The position numbers and the translations under genes were made by a program. Below, in pieces: positions 9,978-20,666 of a stretch of 64,000 nucleotides of DNA (within the stretch, counting starts at the first letter, position 1; each line of letters opens with the position of its first letter). The DNA is from Achromobacter deleyi (GTDB lineage Bacteria; Pseudomonadota; Gammaproteobacteria; Burkholderiales; Burkholderiaceae_B): NCBI RefSeq assembly GCF_902859705.1, contig NZ_CADIJO010000012.1, forward strand, positions 148,417 to 212,416, given 5' to 3'. The notes beneath the pieces were generated by a model. It had not been told where the DNA came from, ran no database searches, and saw only the letters and a list, made by a program, of their open reading frames with translations.

Positions 9978-10283
9978 ATGGCCAAAGACGATTCCCCGAA
10001 AGCCGAACTCTCGGCGCTGCGCGCCGAGGTCGACGAAATCGATCAGCAGATCATCCTGCTGCTGGGTGTGCGGTTCCGCTGCACGGACATGATCGGCGAG
10101 CTCAAGCAAGCCCACGACATGGACCTGGTGGACCCGGTGCGCGAAGACCAGCAGGTTCAGCGCATCCGCCGCCTGGCCGAAGAGGCCGGCGTGCCGCCCG
10201 CGCTGGCCGAAACCATTCTGCGGGAAGTGATCGACACCGTCGTCGATCACCATACCCGTCTGCGTGAGCGTCCTTATTCGTGA
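9978..10283 (+). CDS. Chorismate mutase (AroQ class, monofunctional)
   Basis: Short all-helical protein (101 residues) that converts chorismate to prephenate; the related isochorismate-pyruvate lyase activity cannot be excluded. The family signature is clear in LRAEVDEIDQQIILLLGVR, with GELK further on and VDPVREDQQVQRI in the second helix. Conserved Arg/Lys residues of the AroQ pocket are present. No signal peptide, so it is the cytoplasmic form. It begins 8 bp after uvrD and is followed at once by a strong terminator, so it is probably the last gene of the desaturase-uvrD message. Confidence 0.85.
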   Translation: MAKDDSPKAELSALRAEVDEIDQQIILLLGVRFRCTDMIGELKQAHDMDLVDPVREDQQVQRIRRLAEEAGVPPALAETILREVIDTVVDHHTRLRERPYS

Positions 10284-10300
10284 TCCGGCATGCTTGCTCA

Positions 10301-10332
10301 AAAACGGCGTCCACCTCGGACGCCGTTTTTTT
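10301..10332. terminator. Bidirectional intrinsic terminator
   Basis: The inverted repeat AAAACGGCGTCC / GGACGCCGTTTT has a 5-nt loop (ACCTC) and is followed by a run of T on the plus strand. It separates the convergent chorismate mutase and di-haem peroxidase genes; the peroxidase stop codon lies at its right edge. Confidence 0.92.
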
Positions 10333-11570
10333 TACAGCACCTTCAAGAACGCCAGCAGCGCATCGATCTCATCCGGACTCAGGTCCAGCGGCTTGATGTG
10401 CGCCGACTTGCGCGGCGCATACGGATCGGGCGGGTTGTCCGGCGCCGGTTCGCGGCCCATGCCGGCGTTGTACATGCGCAGCAGTCCCTTCAGGTCCGGA
10501 AACAGGCCGTTGTGCATCCACGGCCCGGCGCGCGAGACATTGCGCAGGCTGGGCGTGCGGAACTTGCCCAGGTCGTCGAGTTCGCGCGTGGCTTCGAAGC
10601 GCCCCAAGTCCTGGTTGCGGCGGCCGTAGAACGACAGGCCGATGTTGTGGAACTGGTGGTCCGTCAGCAGCGGGCCGCTGTGGCAGTTCATGCAGCGGGC
10701 CTTCGTACGAAACAGATGCAGGCCGCGTAGTTCCGTATCATCCAGCGCATCGGGCTTGCCGGCCAGGAATGCATCGAATCGCGTGGGCTCGGGCCGTAGC
10801 GACGCGACGAACGCCGCCAGCGCGCGCGCCAGGCGGTCCGCATCCACGGGCGACGGCGGCGCGGGGGTGGCGTCAGGCGCCGCAGCAGATGCCGCAGCGG
10901 GTGCCGCGTCAGGTGCCGCGCCGAATGCCGCCAGGAACAGCGGCGGATAGGCCTCCGTCTGCCGCAGCCGCGCCACTGCGCCGGCCGCGTCATGGTTCAT
11001 TTCATGCGGGTCGTGCAGCGGCCCCATGACCTGTTCCTTCAGGCTGGCCGCGCGCCCATCCCAGAACAGGCGCGGGGCGAATGGCGCGGCCAGGAGCGGC
11101 GTGGAACGACGCCGGCCCATCAGCTTGTCTTCGCCCACCGCCAGCGCCAGGCCATCCGTGAAGGCGCGCTGCGGCAGGTGACAGGACGCACAGGACACCT
11201 GACCCTTGCGCGACAGGCGGGTATCGAAGAACAGCATCTGGCCCAACGTCACGACCGGCGCACGCGCCACGTCGGCCGCCAGTTCCGCCTGGCCCGGGTT
11301 CGCGGCTGTCCAGCTCAACGGCAGATCGGATGCAGGCGGTACCGCCGCCCATTCCGTCCAGCGCACGCCCGGGTCGATGGTGGGCGCCGGCCACGTAGCG
11401 GCGGGTCCGGCGTAGCGGAACCGCAGGCAGGCGGCGTCTGCGCCTGTCGCGTTGCGGCAGGCGGGCGCGACAGTCAATGGAGCAGCCCCCGGCGGCTCGG
11501 CGCCCTGCGCGGCGCTGGCCAGCGCCAGCGCCGCGCCCGCCATCAGAAGCGATAGCCGACTTGCAGCCAT
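10332..11570 (-). CDS. Di-haem cytochrome c peroxidase family protein (CcpA/MauG-like)
   Basis: Periplasmic protein with two c-type haem sites, CASCH (within QVSCASCHLPQRAFTDG) and CMNCH (KARCMNCHSGPLL). The MauG/CcpA landmarks RLFWDGRAASLKEQ and DPHEMNHD are also present. The N-terminus is a Sec signal (MAASRLSLLMAGAALALASA) followed by an unusual 60-residue region with its own cysteine pair. The gene overlaps the TonB-receptor gene by 28 nt with this start, or by 4 nt (ATGA) with the ATG at 11543, which would lose the basic n-region. It is likely the last gene of the signalling unit. The substrate is unknown. Confidence 0.9.
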   Translation of the reverse strand: MAASRLSLLMAGAALALASAAQGAEPPGAAPLTVAPACRNATGADAACLRFRYAGPAATWPAPTIDPGVRWTEWAAVPPASDLPLSWTAANPGQAELAADVARAPVVTLGQMLFFDTRLSRKGQVSCASCHLPQRAFTDGLALAVGEDKLMGRRRSTPLLAAPFAPRLFWDGRAASLKEQVMGPLHDPHEMNHDAAGAVARLRQTEAYPPLFLAAFGAAPDAAPAAASAAAPDATPAPPSPVDADRLARALAAFVASLRPEPTRFDAFLAGKPDALDDTELRGLHLFRTKARCMNCHSGPLLTDHQFHNIGLSFYGRRNQDLGRFEATRELDDLGKFRTPSLRNVSRAGPWMHNGLFPDLKGLLRMYNAGMGREPAPDNPPDPYAPRKSAHIKPLDLSPDEIDALLAFLKVL

Positions 11571-14179
11571 AGCTCGCGTCCCGATTGGAAAGTGCTGCGG
11601 TTGGTCTTCAGGTTGGGATTGCTGGCCGTCACCGCGGGCATGCGGTTCAGCACGTTCAATACCTCGACCGTGAATTCCAGGTTGCGGGCGAATGTGGGTT
11701 GCCAGGCCAGCTTGGTGTCCCAGGTCCAGTACGACGGCAGTTCACCGGATTCGAAGCGGTCCAGGTAGTAGGGCTTGGGGCCCACGCCGACATAGATGGT
11801 GGCATCGCGCTTGCTGCGCCAATTGACCATGTTGCTCCAGGTGAGCCCGGCGCGGGGCCACGCGCCGATCAGCGTCATCGTGGCGACCTGCGGCTGGTAG
11901 AAGGTGCTGGGCGGCAAGTCGATGGCGCGGATCTGCGAACCGTTGTAGATCACGTAGTCGTCCGGCGCGCGGGCGTCCGCGGTGTAGCCTTCGACCAGGT
12001 CGGCGTTGGTCTTGCGCTTTTGCCAGCTCCACGAGGCCTGCATGTTCCAGCGCGTCTCGCCCAGGCGCCAGGGTTCCAGCATGCGCAGCGTCAGGCTGAC
12101 GCCGTCCGTGGTGGACAGGCCGTCGTTGGTGTACTTGTAGCCGTCGCGTTCGTTGCCGGTCTTGGTCCATTGGTCGCGGCCGTTGCGGTGCACGTAGCTC
12201 AAAGTGCCTTCCAGTCCTGCCATGCGCTGGCGCAACGACACGGCCCATTCGTCGTCGTAGGGCAGGCGCAGGCCCTGGTATTCGACGAAGTACTCCTTGT
12301 TGCCATCGGCCACCGGCTTGCCCTTGGCATCCAGCACCTGCTTGCGCAGGCGGCTGCGCTCGGCTTCCAGCGCGGTTTCCAGCACTTCGCCGCCGTAGTA
12401 GCGCGACCAGCCGGCGCTGAGCAGTGTGTCGCCCGAGCCGAACAGGTCCCAGTCCAGGCGGGTGCGCGGCGAGAGGTTGGTGTTGCCCAGGAAGGTCTCG
12501 CGGTCGTAGCGCACGCCGGCATCCAGCGCCAGGCGCTGCCATTCGATGCGATCGGACAGGTACAGGCTGGCCATGTCGTAATTCACGTTCACGGTGCCGG
12601 GCAGATAGCGGACCTTGCTGAAATCCTGGTATTTACCGTTGGCGCTGTAGGCGCGGCGATAGGAATAGGTTTCCTGGTAGCGCTTGAAGGCCGCATCGAT
12701 ATGCTGGATTTCCGTACCGGCGTACAGGCTGTGCGTGAAGACGCCCGTGCGCACCGGGTCCAGGTCGATGCGGCCCTTGAGCGTCCAGGTATCCTGCTGC
12801 GTCTGTTCGCGGCCGAAGCCGCCGGCGGTGTATTGCGGCAACCGGTAAGGCTGGTACGTGACCAGTTCGTTGCCGACCGATGTGCGGTTGCTCATCGAAC
12901 GGTCCCAGCCGGCCTGCAACGTGAAGCGGCCGCCCTGGAACAGGTGATCGACATTGCCGCTGACACCGCGCGCGCCGTGATTGTTGTCCCAGCGGGTGTT
13001 GCGGAACAGGTCGCTGGCCAGCGTCTCGTGCCGGTCGCTGTATTTCAGCGTCAGGTCGGCGATGGTGTCGGCGCTGGCGCGCACGCTGAACTTGCCCAGG
13101 AAGTTGTCGATGCGGTCCTGGTAGCGGTCCTGTCCGGGCAGGGGCTGGCCCTTGTCGTCCACGCCCATGTTCCAGCGCGTGATGTCCGATTCGCGGCGCG
13201 ACATTGCCAGCACCGCACCCGTTTTCTCGTTGAACGCAATGTCGCCCACGGCGGAATAGAAGCGCTTCTTCCATTCCGGCGAGTAGCCGGGCTTACCTTG
13301 CGCCCAGCTGTTCTCGTCGCCTTCCGACACCTGTTGCTGCGTCATCTTCGACGTGTTCCAGCGGTAGTCCAGGTTCAGGTGGTTCTCGCCGGAAAAACGC
13401 CGCAGCCGCGCGTCGACCACGCCGCCGGTAAAGCGCCCGTATTCCACCGGCACGAAGCTGTCGTGCACGCGCACTTCGTCGAGCAGGCTGGTGTCCACGA
13501 AGTACGACTGCGGATTGCTGGGGACGTTGCCGACCTGCAGGTTCAGGTTCTTGCTGGCCGGATCCACGCGGTTGGTTGCGTCCATGCCGTCGATCTGGAA
13601 CAGGTTCTGGTAGGGGCTGGAGCCGTGGAAGGAAATGTCTTCCACGTTCAGCGAGCCGCGATTCTGCGAGCCCGCCGCGCCGGGATTGGTGCGCACCGCG
13701 GGGTGGGTGGCCAGCAAGGTGCTCAGGTCGCGGTTCGACGACGGCGTTTCGGCGATTTCCTCGCGGCCGTAGACGCGTTCGCCGACTTGTTCGCCATAGA
13801 CCCGCACGGCTTCCAGCCGCAACGCCGAGAATTGGCTGGTCTTGTCCACGAAGACGATGTAGCGGCCCGGGCCGTCTGCGCGCAGCGCCAGGCCGGACCC
13901 TGCCAGCAGCTTGTCCAGCGCCAGCAGGGCCGAATACTCGCCTTGCAGTGCGGGCGCGATCTTGCCAGCCACGGCGGCGGGCGGGAACGAGATTTCCAAC
14001 CCGGCCTGGCGACCCAGCGCCAGCAAGGCATCGCCCAGCGGCTGGGCGGGAAGGTCGTACGAGGTCGCGCGGGCCGGGGGTTGTGCGGCGACAGGCGCTG
14101 CGAGCGCCAGCGCGGCGCAAAGGATGGCGGCCGAAGCGCCTGCCAGGCGCCGTGCGCCGCCGTCAGAGGGGAAAGCCAT
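11543..14179 (-). CDS. TonB-dependent receptor with N-terminal STN signalling domain (FecA-like transducer)
   Basis: Outer-membrane active transporter, 878 residues, for a siderophore or other metal complex. After a signal peptide (ILCAALALAAPVAAQ) comes an STN domain (YDLPAQPLGDALLALGRQAG), which marks receptors that signal to a FecR/FecI pair. The plug contains FQIDGMDATNRV and GRFTGGVVDARLR. The beta-barrel ends with the C-terminal aromatic strand LWLQVGYRF. The ligand cannot be told from sequence. FecR- and FecI-type genes lie immediately upstream and a di-haem peroxidase downstream, all on the minus strand. Confidence 0.94.
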   Translation of the reverse strand: MAFPSDGGARRLAGASAAILCAALALAAPVAAQPPARATSYDLPAQPLGDALLALGRQAGLEISFPPAAVAGKIAPALQGEYSALLALDKLLAGSGLALRADGPGRYIVFVDKTSQFSALRLEAVRVYGEQVGERVYGREEIAETPSSNRDLSTLLATHPAVRTNPGAAGSQNRGSLNVEDISFHGSSPYQNLFQIDGMDATNRVDPASKNLNLQVGNVPSNPQSYFVDTSLLDEVRVHDSFVPVEYGRFTGGVVDARLRRFSGENHLNLDYRWNTSKMTQQQVSEGDENSWAQGKPGYSPEWKKRFYSAVGDIAFNEKTGAVLAMSRRESDITRWNMGVDDKGQPLPGQDRYQDRIDNFLGKFSVRASADTIADLTLKYSDRHETLASDLFRNTRWDNNHGARGVSGNVDHLFQGGRFTLQAGWDRSMSNRTSVGNELVTYQPYRLPQYTAGGFGREQTQQDTWTLKGRIDLDPVRTGVFTHSLYAGTEIQHIDAAFKRYQETYSYRRAYSANGKYQDFSKVRYLPGTVNVNYDMASLYLSDRIEWQRLALDAGVRYDRETFLGNTNLSPRTRLDWDLFGSGDTLLSAGWSRYYGGEVLETALEAERSRLRKQVLDAKGKPVADGNKEYFVEYQGLRLPYDDEWAVSLRQRMAGLEGTLSYVHRNGRDQWTKTGNERDGYKYTNDGLSTTDGVSLTLRMLEPWRLGETRWNMQASWSWQKRKTNADLVEGYTADARAPDDYVIYNGSQIRAIDLPPSTFYQPQVATMTLIGAWPRAGLTWSNMVNWRSKRDATIYVGVGPKPYYLDRFESGELPSYWTWDTKLAWQPTFARNLEFTVEVLNVLNRMPAVTASNPNLKTNRSTFQSGRELWLQVGYRF

Positions 14180-14261
14180 GGATACGTCCCAAGCTGTGTT
14201 GATGTCAGCCGTAGGACGTGGCGACGCCGTGTTTACCTCAGTGCCAGATCGATGAATAATT

Positions 14262-14280
14262 TATATCGATTCTCATTTAC
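14262..14280 (-). promoter_or_regulatory. Fur-box-like site upstream of the TonB-receptor gene
   Basis: On the minus strand the 19-mer GTAAATGAGAATCGATATA matches the classical Fur consensus at 13 of 19 positions by hand alignment. It lies about 85-100 bp before the receptor start, in an AT-rich gap between the FecR-type and receptor genes. Iron repression is inferred. Confidence 0.55.
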
Positions 14281-14297
14281 TGATTGGTGTGCGCACG

Positions 14298-15233
14298 TCA
14301 ACGCAGGATCAGCAGGCCCGGCAGGTCCGTGATGCGCACCGGCGTCTGTGCCAACAGCAGGTCCAGCGCCCGCTTGGGGTTGGCGATATTGGCGGTGCCG
14401 GACACGCGGGTGCGCCGCGCCGCGTCACCCATGACCACGATGTGCTTGCCTGTGTAGCGCGCCAATTGCGCGGCGGCGTCGGGCAGCAGCGCATTGTTGA
14501 ACGCCAGCAGGCCCTGGCTCCAGCCGGGCGCGTTTTCCTTGGGCGCGTCACCACGGAGGATGCCGGCAGGCGAGACGGTGGCTTCCTGCCCCGGGTCCAG
14601 GATCAGCGATTGGCCATCGGCGCAGGCCAGGCATTGCACCGCCACACGGTGCTGATAGACGGTGATGCGGGTGCCGGCCGGCTCGCGCGCCACGGTGTAG
14701 CGGGTGCCCAGCGCGCTCGCCGAGGCGTCGGGCGTGGCCACCGTGAACGCGGGGCCATCGGCAACGCGCGGCGCGGCATTGAACAGCGCCTGGCCGGCCA
14801 GCAAGCGCACTTCGCGCTTGTCCGGGCCGAAGTCGACCGCAATGGCGGAATGCGCGTCCAGCACGGCGGTGGACCCGTCGGGCAGCGCCACGCGCAGCAC
14901 TTCGGCGCCGCTGGCGTAATCGGCCCCGGGATGAAAATCCCGCAGCGTATGCCAGGCGATGCCGGTGGCCGCCAGCAGCGCCAACGCCAGGACCGTACGC
15001 CGCTTGCGGGCCGGCCGTGGCGGCGCCAGCTTGCCGCGGTCGATCTCGCCCATGCGGCGCCACACCCGTGCCAGCCGGTCGTATGCCGCGGCATGGCTGG
15101 GGTCGGCCTGGTACCAGGCATCGAATTCGGCCTGGGTCTGGGCGTCCAGTGTTTGCCCGCTGGCGCGGACCACCCAGCGCGAGGCCTCGTCATTGGCGGC
15201 CTGCGGCCCGCGAACGGACGACGCGGTGCTCAT
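14298..15233 (-). CDS. FecR-type anti-sigma / signal-transducing regulator
   Basis: Inner-membrane protein that relays ligand occupancy from the STN domain to the cognate ECF sigma factor. The N-terminal cytoplasmic part contains the typical QADPSHAAAYDRLARVWRRM block. One membrane helix follows (VLALALLAATGIAWHTL), then the periplasmic FecR domain (LPDGSTAVLDAHSAIAVDFG) and a C-terminal module resembling an STN-interaction domain. The start is the ATG at 15233, overlapping the sigma-factor stop (ATGA). At 311 residues it is of normal length. Confidence 0.92.
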   Translation of the reverse strand: MSTASSVRGPQAANDEASRWVVRASGQTLDAQTQAEFDAWYQADPSHAAAYDRLARVWRRMGEIDRGKLAPPRPARKRRTVLALALLAATGIAWHTLRDFHPGADYASGAEVLRVALPDGSTAVLDAHSAIAVDFGPDKREVRLLAGQALFNAAPRVADGPAFTVATPDASASALGTRYTVAREPAGTRITVYQHRVAVQCLACADGQSLILDPGQEATVSPAGILRGDAPKENAPGWSQGLLAFNNALLPDAAAQLARYTGKHIVVMGDAARRTRVSGTANIANPKRALDLLLAQTPVRITDLPGLLILR

Positions 15234-15715
15234 GCCAGCGCCTGGTCGCAAGCCAGCAGGATGCGCATCATGTGTTTTTCCACCGCGCTGACCGAGATCG
15301 CGAACCGCTCGGCAATGGCGCGATAGGTCAGGCCATCGTGTCGGTGCAGCACGAACACATCCAGGCTGCGGCGCGGCTGGGCGAGCAACGCGGCTTCCAG
15401 CCGGCGCAGCAATTGATTGGCGGCGGCCACATCCAGCGTGTCGGCTTCGAAGGCAGGGGGCTGCGCGGCAGCGTAGTCGGCGACGGCGGTCAGTTCGCGG
15501 CCGCGGCGCCGGTGCCAGTCGGTGGCGATGTTGGCGGCGACCCGGAAGACGTAGGCGCGGTCATTGTCCGGGCGGGTCTTGTCCTTGAACTCGGCCAGCT
15601 TGATCCAGGTGTCCTGGGCGCAGTCCTGGGCCACATCGCGGGACCCGGTGCGCAGCGAAAGAAAACCCAGCACCTCGCGGTAGTGGCGAAGAAATACATC
15701 GGTAAGCGAAGACAT
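15230..15715 (-). CDS. ECF RNA polymerase sigma factor (FecI-like)
   Basis: 161-residue ECF sigma factor. Region 2 is seen in DVAQDCAQDTWIKLAEF and RAYVFRVAANIATDWHRRR. Region 4 (HRHDGLTYRAIAERFAIS, then VSAVEKHMMRIL) is the helix-turn-helix for the -35 element. The arrangement sigma factor, FecR-type regulator, STN-containing receptor is the standard cell-surface signalling unit. The sigma factor presumably activates the receptor promoter, while iron status controls its own expression through the site at 15761-15779. Confidence 0.94.
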   Translation of the reverse strand: MSSLTDVFLRHYREVLGFLSLRTGSRDVAQDCAQDTWIKLAEFKDKTRPDNDRAYVFRVAANIATDWHRRRGRELTAVADYAAAQPPAFEADTLDVAAANQLLRRLEAALLAQPRRSLDVFVLHRHDGLTYRAIAERFAISVSAVEKHMMRILLACDQALA

Positions 15716-15760
15716 GTCGCTGACGCCAGGCGCCAGATAGAGTCAAATTCGCAACCAATT

Positions 15761-15779
15761 ATAAATGATAACTATTATT
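15761..15779. promoter_or_regulatory. Fur-box-like site upstream of the ECF sigma-factor gene
   Basis: ATAAATGATAACTATTATT matches the 19-bp Fur consensus at 13 positions by hand alignment. It sits 46-64 bp before the sigma-factor start in a short, strikingly AT-rich stretch (15750-15786). Confidence 0.6.
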
Positions 15780-15836
15780 ATTACTAGACGATTGCCGGCG
15801 TGGGCAAGCGGTGGGCGGCCTGGCCGCCCACCGTGA

Positions 15837-17771
15837 TCAGGCTTCGCTCTGGTCGATTTCTTCCAGCGAACCCTGCAGTTCAAGCCACTGTTCTTCCAGC
15901 GTTTCCATGCGCTTGCCGTGTTCGCCATGCTCGGCCATGACCTTCTGGCGTTCGCTGCGGCGTGCGTCGGAATACAGGTCCGGGTCGGCGATGACACCGT
16001 CCAGCGCATGCAGCTTGGCGCGCAGCTTTTCCATTTCGGATTCCACCTTGGCCAGCTTGGCTTCCAGCGGCTTGCGCAGGGCCGACAGGCGTTGGCGCTG
16101 TTCGGCCTCGGCCCGGCGCTGCGCCTTGCGGTCGACCACGGGCTCGCCGTTTTCGGCGCTTTCGCGGGCCGCTTCGGCGCGTTCGCCGGCGTTGCGGGCG
16201 GCCAGCCAGTCCCGGTAGTCTTCCAGATCGCCGTCGAATTCGCTCACGGCGCCGTCGGCCACGATCCAGAAGCTGTCCACCGTCGTGCGCAGCAGGTGCC
16301 GGTCGTGCGAGACCAGCAGCATGCTGCCGCCGAATTCGGCCAGCGCGGCGGCCAGGGCCTCGCGCGTTTCCACGTCCAAGTGGTTGCTGGGTTCGTCCAG
16401 CAGCAGCAGGTTGGGCTTTTGCCAGACGATCAAGGACAGCGCCAGGCGCGCTTTTTCGCCGCCCGACATCGGGCCGACCTTGCTGTTGACCGTATCGCCC
16501 GAGAAGCCGAAGCCGCCCAGGTAATTGCGCAGTTCCTGCTCGCGCGTTTCCGGCGCCAGGCGCGCCAGGTGCGCCAGCGGCGTGCTGTCCAGATCCAGCA
16601 TGTCGAGCTGGTGCTGGTGGAAGTAGCCGATGGCCAGGCCGCGCGAGGCGCGGCGTTCGCCGGCCTGCACCGGCAGCTCTTCAGCCAGCGTCTTGATCAG
16701 CGTGCTCTTGCCGGCCCCGTTGGCGCCCAGCACGCCCACGCGGCTGCCCGCGCGCACCATCAGCGTCACGTCGCGCAGGATCGGCACGGCGTTGCCTGCC
16801 GCATCGGTATAGCCGGCGGACAGGTGTTCCAGCGTCAAGAGCGGGTCGGGCACCTGGTCGGGTGACGGGATGCGGATGTCGATGCCGGCTTCGGCCTGCA
16901 GCGGCGCCAGCACCTGCATGCGGGCCAGCGCCTTGACGCGGCTTTGCGCCTGCTTGGCCTTGGACGCCTTGGCCTTGAAGCGGTCGATGAAGCCTTGCAG
17001 GCGGGCGGTTTCGCGGGTCTGGCGTTCGTAGGCGATGCTGGTCTGGCGCAGGCGCTCGGCGCGCTGCGTCAGGAAATCACCGTAGCCGCCGCGGTAGCGC
17101 ACCAGCTTGGCATGGTCGAAATGCAGAATCGACTTGGCCACCGCGTCCAGGAACTCGGTGTCGTGGGAGATCAGCATCACGGTGCCCGGATAGGCGCCCA
17201 GCCATTTCTCCAGCCACAGCATCGCGTCCAGATCCAGGTGGTTGGTGGGTTCGTCCAGCAGCAGCAATTCGGACGGCGCCATCAGTGCGCGCGCCAGCGC
17301 CAGGCGCATGCGCCAGCCACCGGAAAAGCTTGCCACCGGCTGGGTCCACTCGGCCGGCTTGAAGCCCAGGCCGGCCAGGAGCTGTTCGGCGCGGGACGCG
17401 GCGCTCCAGGCGCCAGCCTCGACCAGGGCGGCCTCGACCTCGGCGATCTGCGTGCCCTGGTCGTCGGTCAGCTCGGCGCGGCGCGCTTGCAGCGCGCGCA
17501 GCCCCGTGTCGCCGTCGATGACGAATTCGCGGGCAGGGCGGTCGTCGGCGTGCAGTTCCTGTTCGACACTGGCGATGCGCCAGCCGGCAGGTACTGCCAG
17601 ATTGCCGGCGTCCAGGTCCAGCGAGCCGGTCAACAGGGCGAACAGCGACGACTTGCCGGCGCCGTTCTTGCCCACGATGCCGACGCGTTCGCCGGGATGC
17701 ACCACGAATTCAGCGTCGTCCAGCAGTACCTTCGTGCCGCGGCGCAGGGTCAATCCAGTAGCGCGTATCAC
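15837..17771 (-). CDS. ABC-F family ATPase (YheS/Uup type)
   Basis: Soluble tandem-ATPase protein of the ribosome-associated ABC-F class, with no membrane segments. First cassette: GIVGKNGAGKSSL, FSGGWRMRLALARAL, LLLLDEPTNHLD. Then the P-site tRNA-interaction linker (KAKQAQSRVKALARM). Second cassette: GVLGANGAGKSTLI, MSGGEKARLALSLIVW, LLLLDEPSNHLD. A Glu/Lys/Arg-rich coiled coil ends the protein. The start is a GTG at 17771 overlapping the prmB stop (GTGA). 644 residues is usual for YheS. Last gene of the dapC-dapD-dapE-prmB run. Confidence 0.92.
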   Translation of the reverse strand: MIRATGLTLRRGTKVLLDDAEFVVHPGERVGIVGKNGAGKSSLFALLTGSLDLDAGNLAVPAGWRIASVEQELHADDRPAREFVIDGDTGLRALQARRAELTDDQGTQIAEVEAALVEAGAWSAASRAEQLLAGLGFKPAEWTQPVASFSGGWRMRLALARALMAPSELLLLDEPTNHLDLDAMLWLEKWLGAYPGTVMLISHDTEFLDAVAKSILHFDHAKLVRYRGGYGDFLTQRAERLRQTSIAYERQTRETARLQGFIDRFKAKASKAKQAQSRVKALARMQVLAPLQAEAGIDIRIPSPDQVPDPLLTLEHLSAGYTDAAGNAVPILRDVTLMVRAGSRVGVLGANGAGKSTLIKTLAEELPVQAGERRASRGLAIGYFHQHQLDMLDLDSTPLAHLARLAPETREQELRNYLGGFGFSGDTVNSKVGPMSGGEKARLALSLIVWQKPNLLLLDEPSNHLDVETREALAAALAEFGGSMLLVSHDRHLLRTTVDSFWIVADGAVSEFDGDLEDYRDWLAARNAGERAEAARESAENGEPVVDRKAQRRAEAEQRQRLSALRKPLEAKLAKVESEMEKLRAKLHALDGVIADPDLYSDARRSERQKVMAEHGEHGKRMETLEEQWLELQGSLEEIDQSEA

Positions 17772-18664
17772 GTCGTCAACTGCTCGCGGGTCAAGAGCAG
17801 GAGCTGGTCGGATGCCTCTGCCGTATCCAGCCACACCGGCGACAGCTCGGGGAAGGCGGCTTCGAAGAAATCACGTTCGTGGCCGATTTCCAGCACCAGC
17901 ACGCCGTCTTGCGCCAGAAAGCGCGGCGCGGCTTGCAGAATGCGTCGCACCAGGTCCATGCCGTCGGTGCCGCCGGCAAGCGCCAGGTGGGGCTCGTGGC
18001 GGTATTCCTGCGGCAGCACGTCCATGGAACCGCTGTTCACGTAGGGCGGATTGCACACGATCACGTCGTACTGGCGTTCGGGCAGGCTGTCGAAGAGGTT
18101 GCTCTGATGCAGTTCCAGCCGGTCGGCCAGGCCGTAGTCGTCGACGTTGCGGCGGGCTACGTCCAGCGCGTCCGGCGAGACGTCGACGGCGTCCACGTGG
18201 GCATACGGGAAGGCCATGGCCGACAGAATCGCCAGGCAGCCCGATCCCGTGCACATGTCCAGTACGTTGTCGACGGCCTGTGCGTCCTGCACCCAGGGCG
18301 ACAGGCCTTCGTCCAGCAGCTCTGCGATGGGCGAGCGCGGCACGATGACGCGCTTGTCCACGTAGAAGCGATGCCCGCGCAGCCAGGCCTCGTTGGTGAG
18401 GTAGGCAGCCGGCACGCGCTCGGTCACGCGGCGGTCGATCAGGTCCAGCACGCGGCTGCGCTCTTCGGTCAGCACGCGGGCGTCCAGGAAGGGCTCCAGC
18501 GTGTCCAGCGGCAGGTGCAGGGCGTGCAGGACCAGGTAGACCGCCTCGTCCCAGGCGTTGTCGCTACCGTGACCCAGCGCCACCTCGGCGGCGTTCAGGC
18601 GCGATACGCCGTAGCGGATCAGGTCGCGCAGGGTCAGCAGTTCTTGGCGGGCGGATTGATACAT
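17768..18664 (-). CDS. prmB: Ribosomal protein L3 N5-glutamine methyltransferase
   Basis: SAM-dependent methyltransferase that modifies a glutamine of ribosomal protein uL3. Seen: SAM motif NVLDMCTGSGCLAI and the catalytic VCNPPYVNSGSMDVLPQEY, where NPPY contacts the glutamine side chain. The text VNSGSMDVLP(Q)EY separates PrmB from PrmC. The N-terminal helical domain (TLRDLIRYGVSRLNAAEVAL) is complete. 298 residues. It lies 10 bp after dapE and overlaps the ABC-F gene by 4 nt, linking two translation-related genes to the dap genes. Confidence 0.93.
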   Translation of the reverse strand: MYQSARQELLTLRDLIRYGVSRLNAAEVALGHGSDNAWDEAVYLVLHALHLPLDTLEPFLDARVLTEERSRVLDLIDRRVTERVPAAYLTNEAWLRGHRFYVDKRVIVPRSPIAELLDEGLSPWVQDAQAVDNVLDMCTGSGCLAILSAMAFPYAHVDAVDVSPDALDVARRNVDDYGLADRLELHQSNLFDSLPERQYDVIVCNPPYVNSGSMDVLPQEYRHEPHLALAGGTDGMDLVRRILQAAPRFLAQDGVLVLEIGHERDFFEAAFPELSPVWLDTAEASDQLLLLTREQLTT

Positions 18665-18674
18665 GAGGGGCTTT

Positions 18675-20641
<1,967 letters not shown>

Positions 20642-20666
20642 AGCGGGTCAGCTTTTCAAAGGTTGA

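Noticed and set aside
7724..9985. Minus-strand open frame of 753 codons
   Set aside because: Antisense to uvrD, whose helicase motifs are complete on the plus strand.
11585..14332. Plus-strand open frame of 915 codons
   Set aside because: Antisense to the TonB receptor; no signal peptide or domain.
10332..15715. Complete methanobactin-type locus
   Set aside because: No precursor peptide, MbnB/C or MbnP is present; only a partial resemblance in the regulatory, receptor and di-haem genes.
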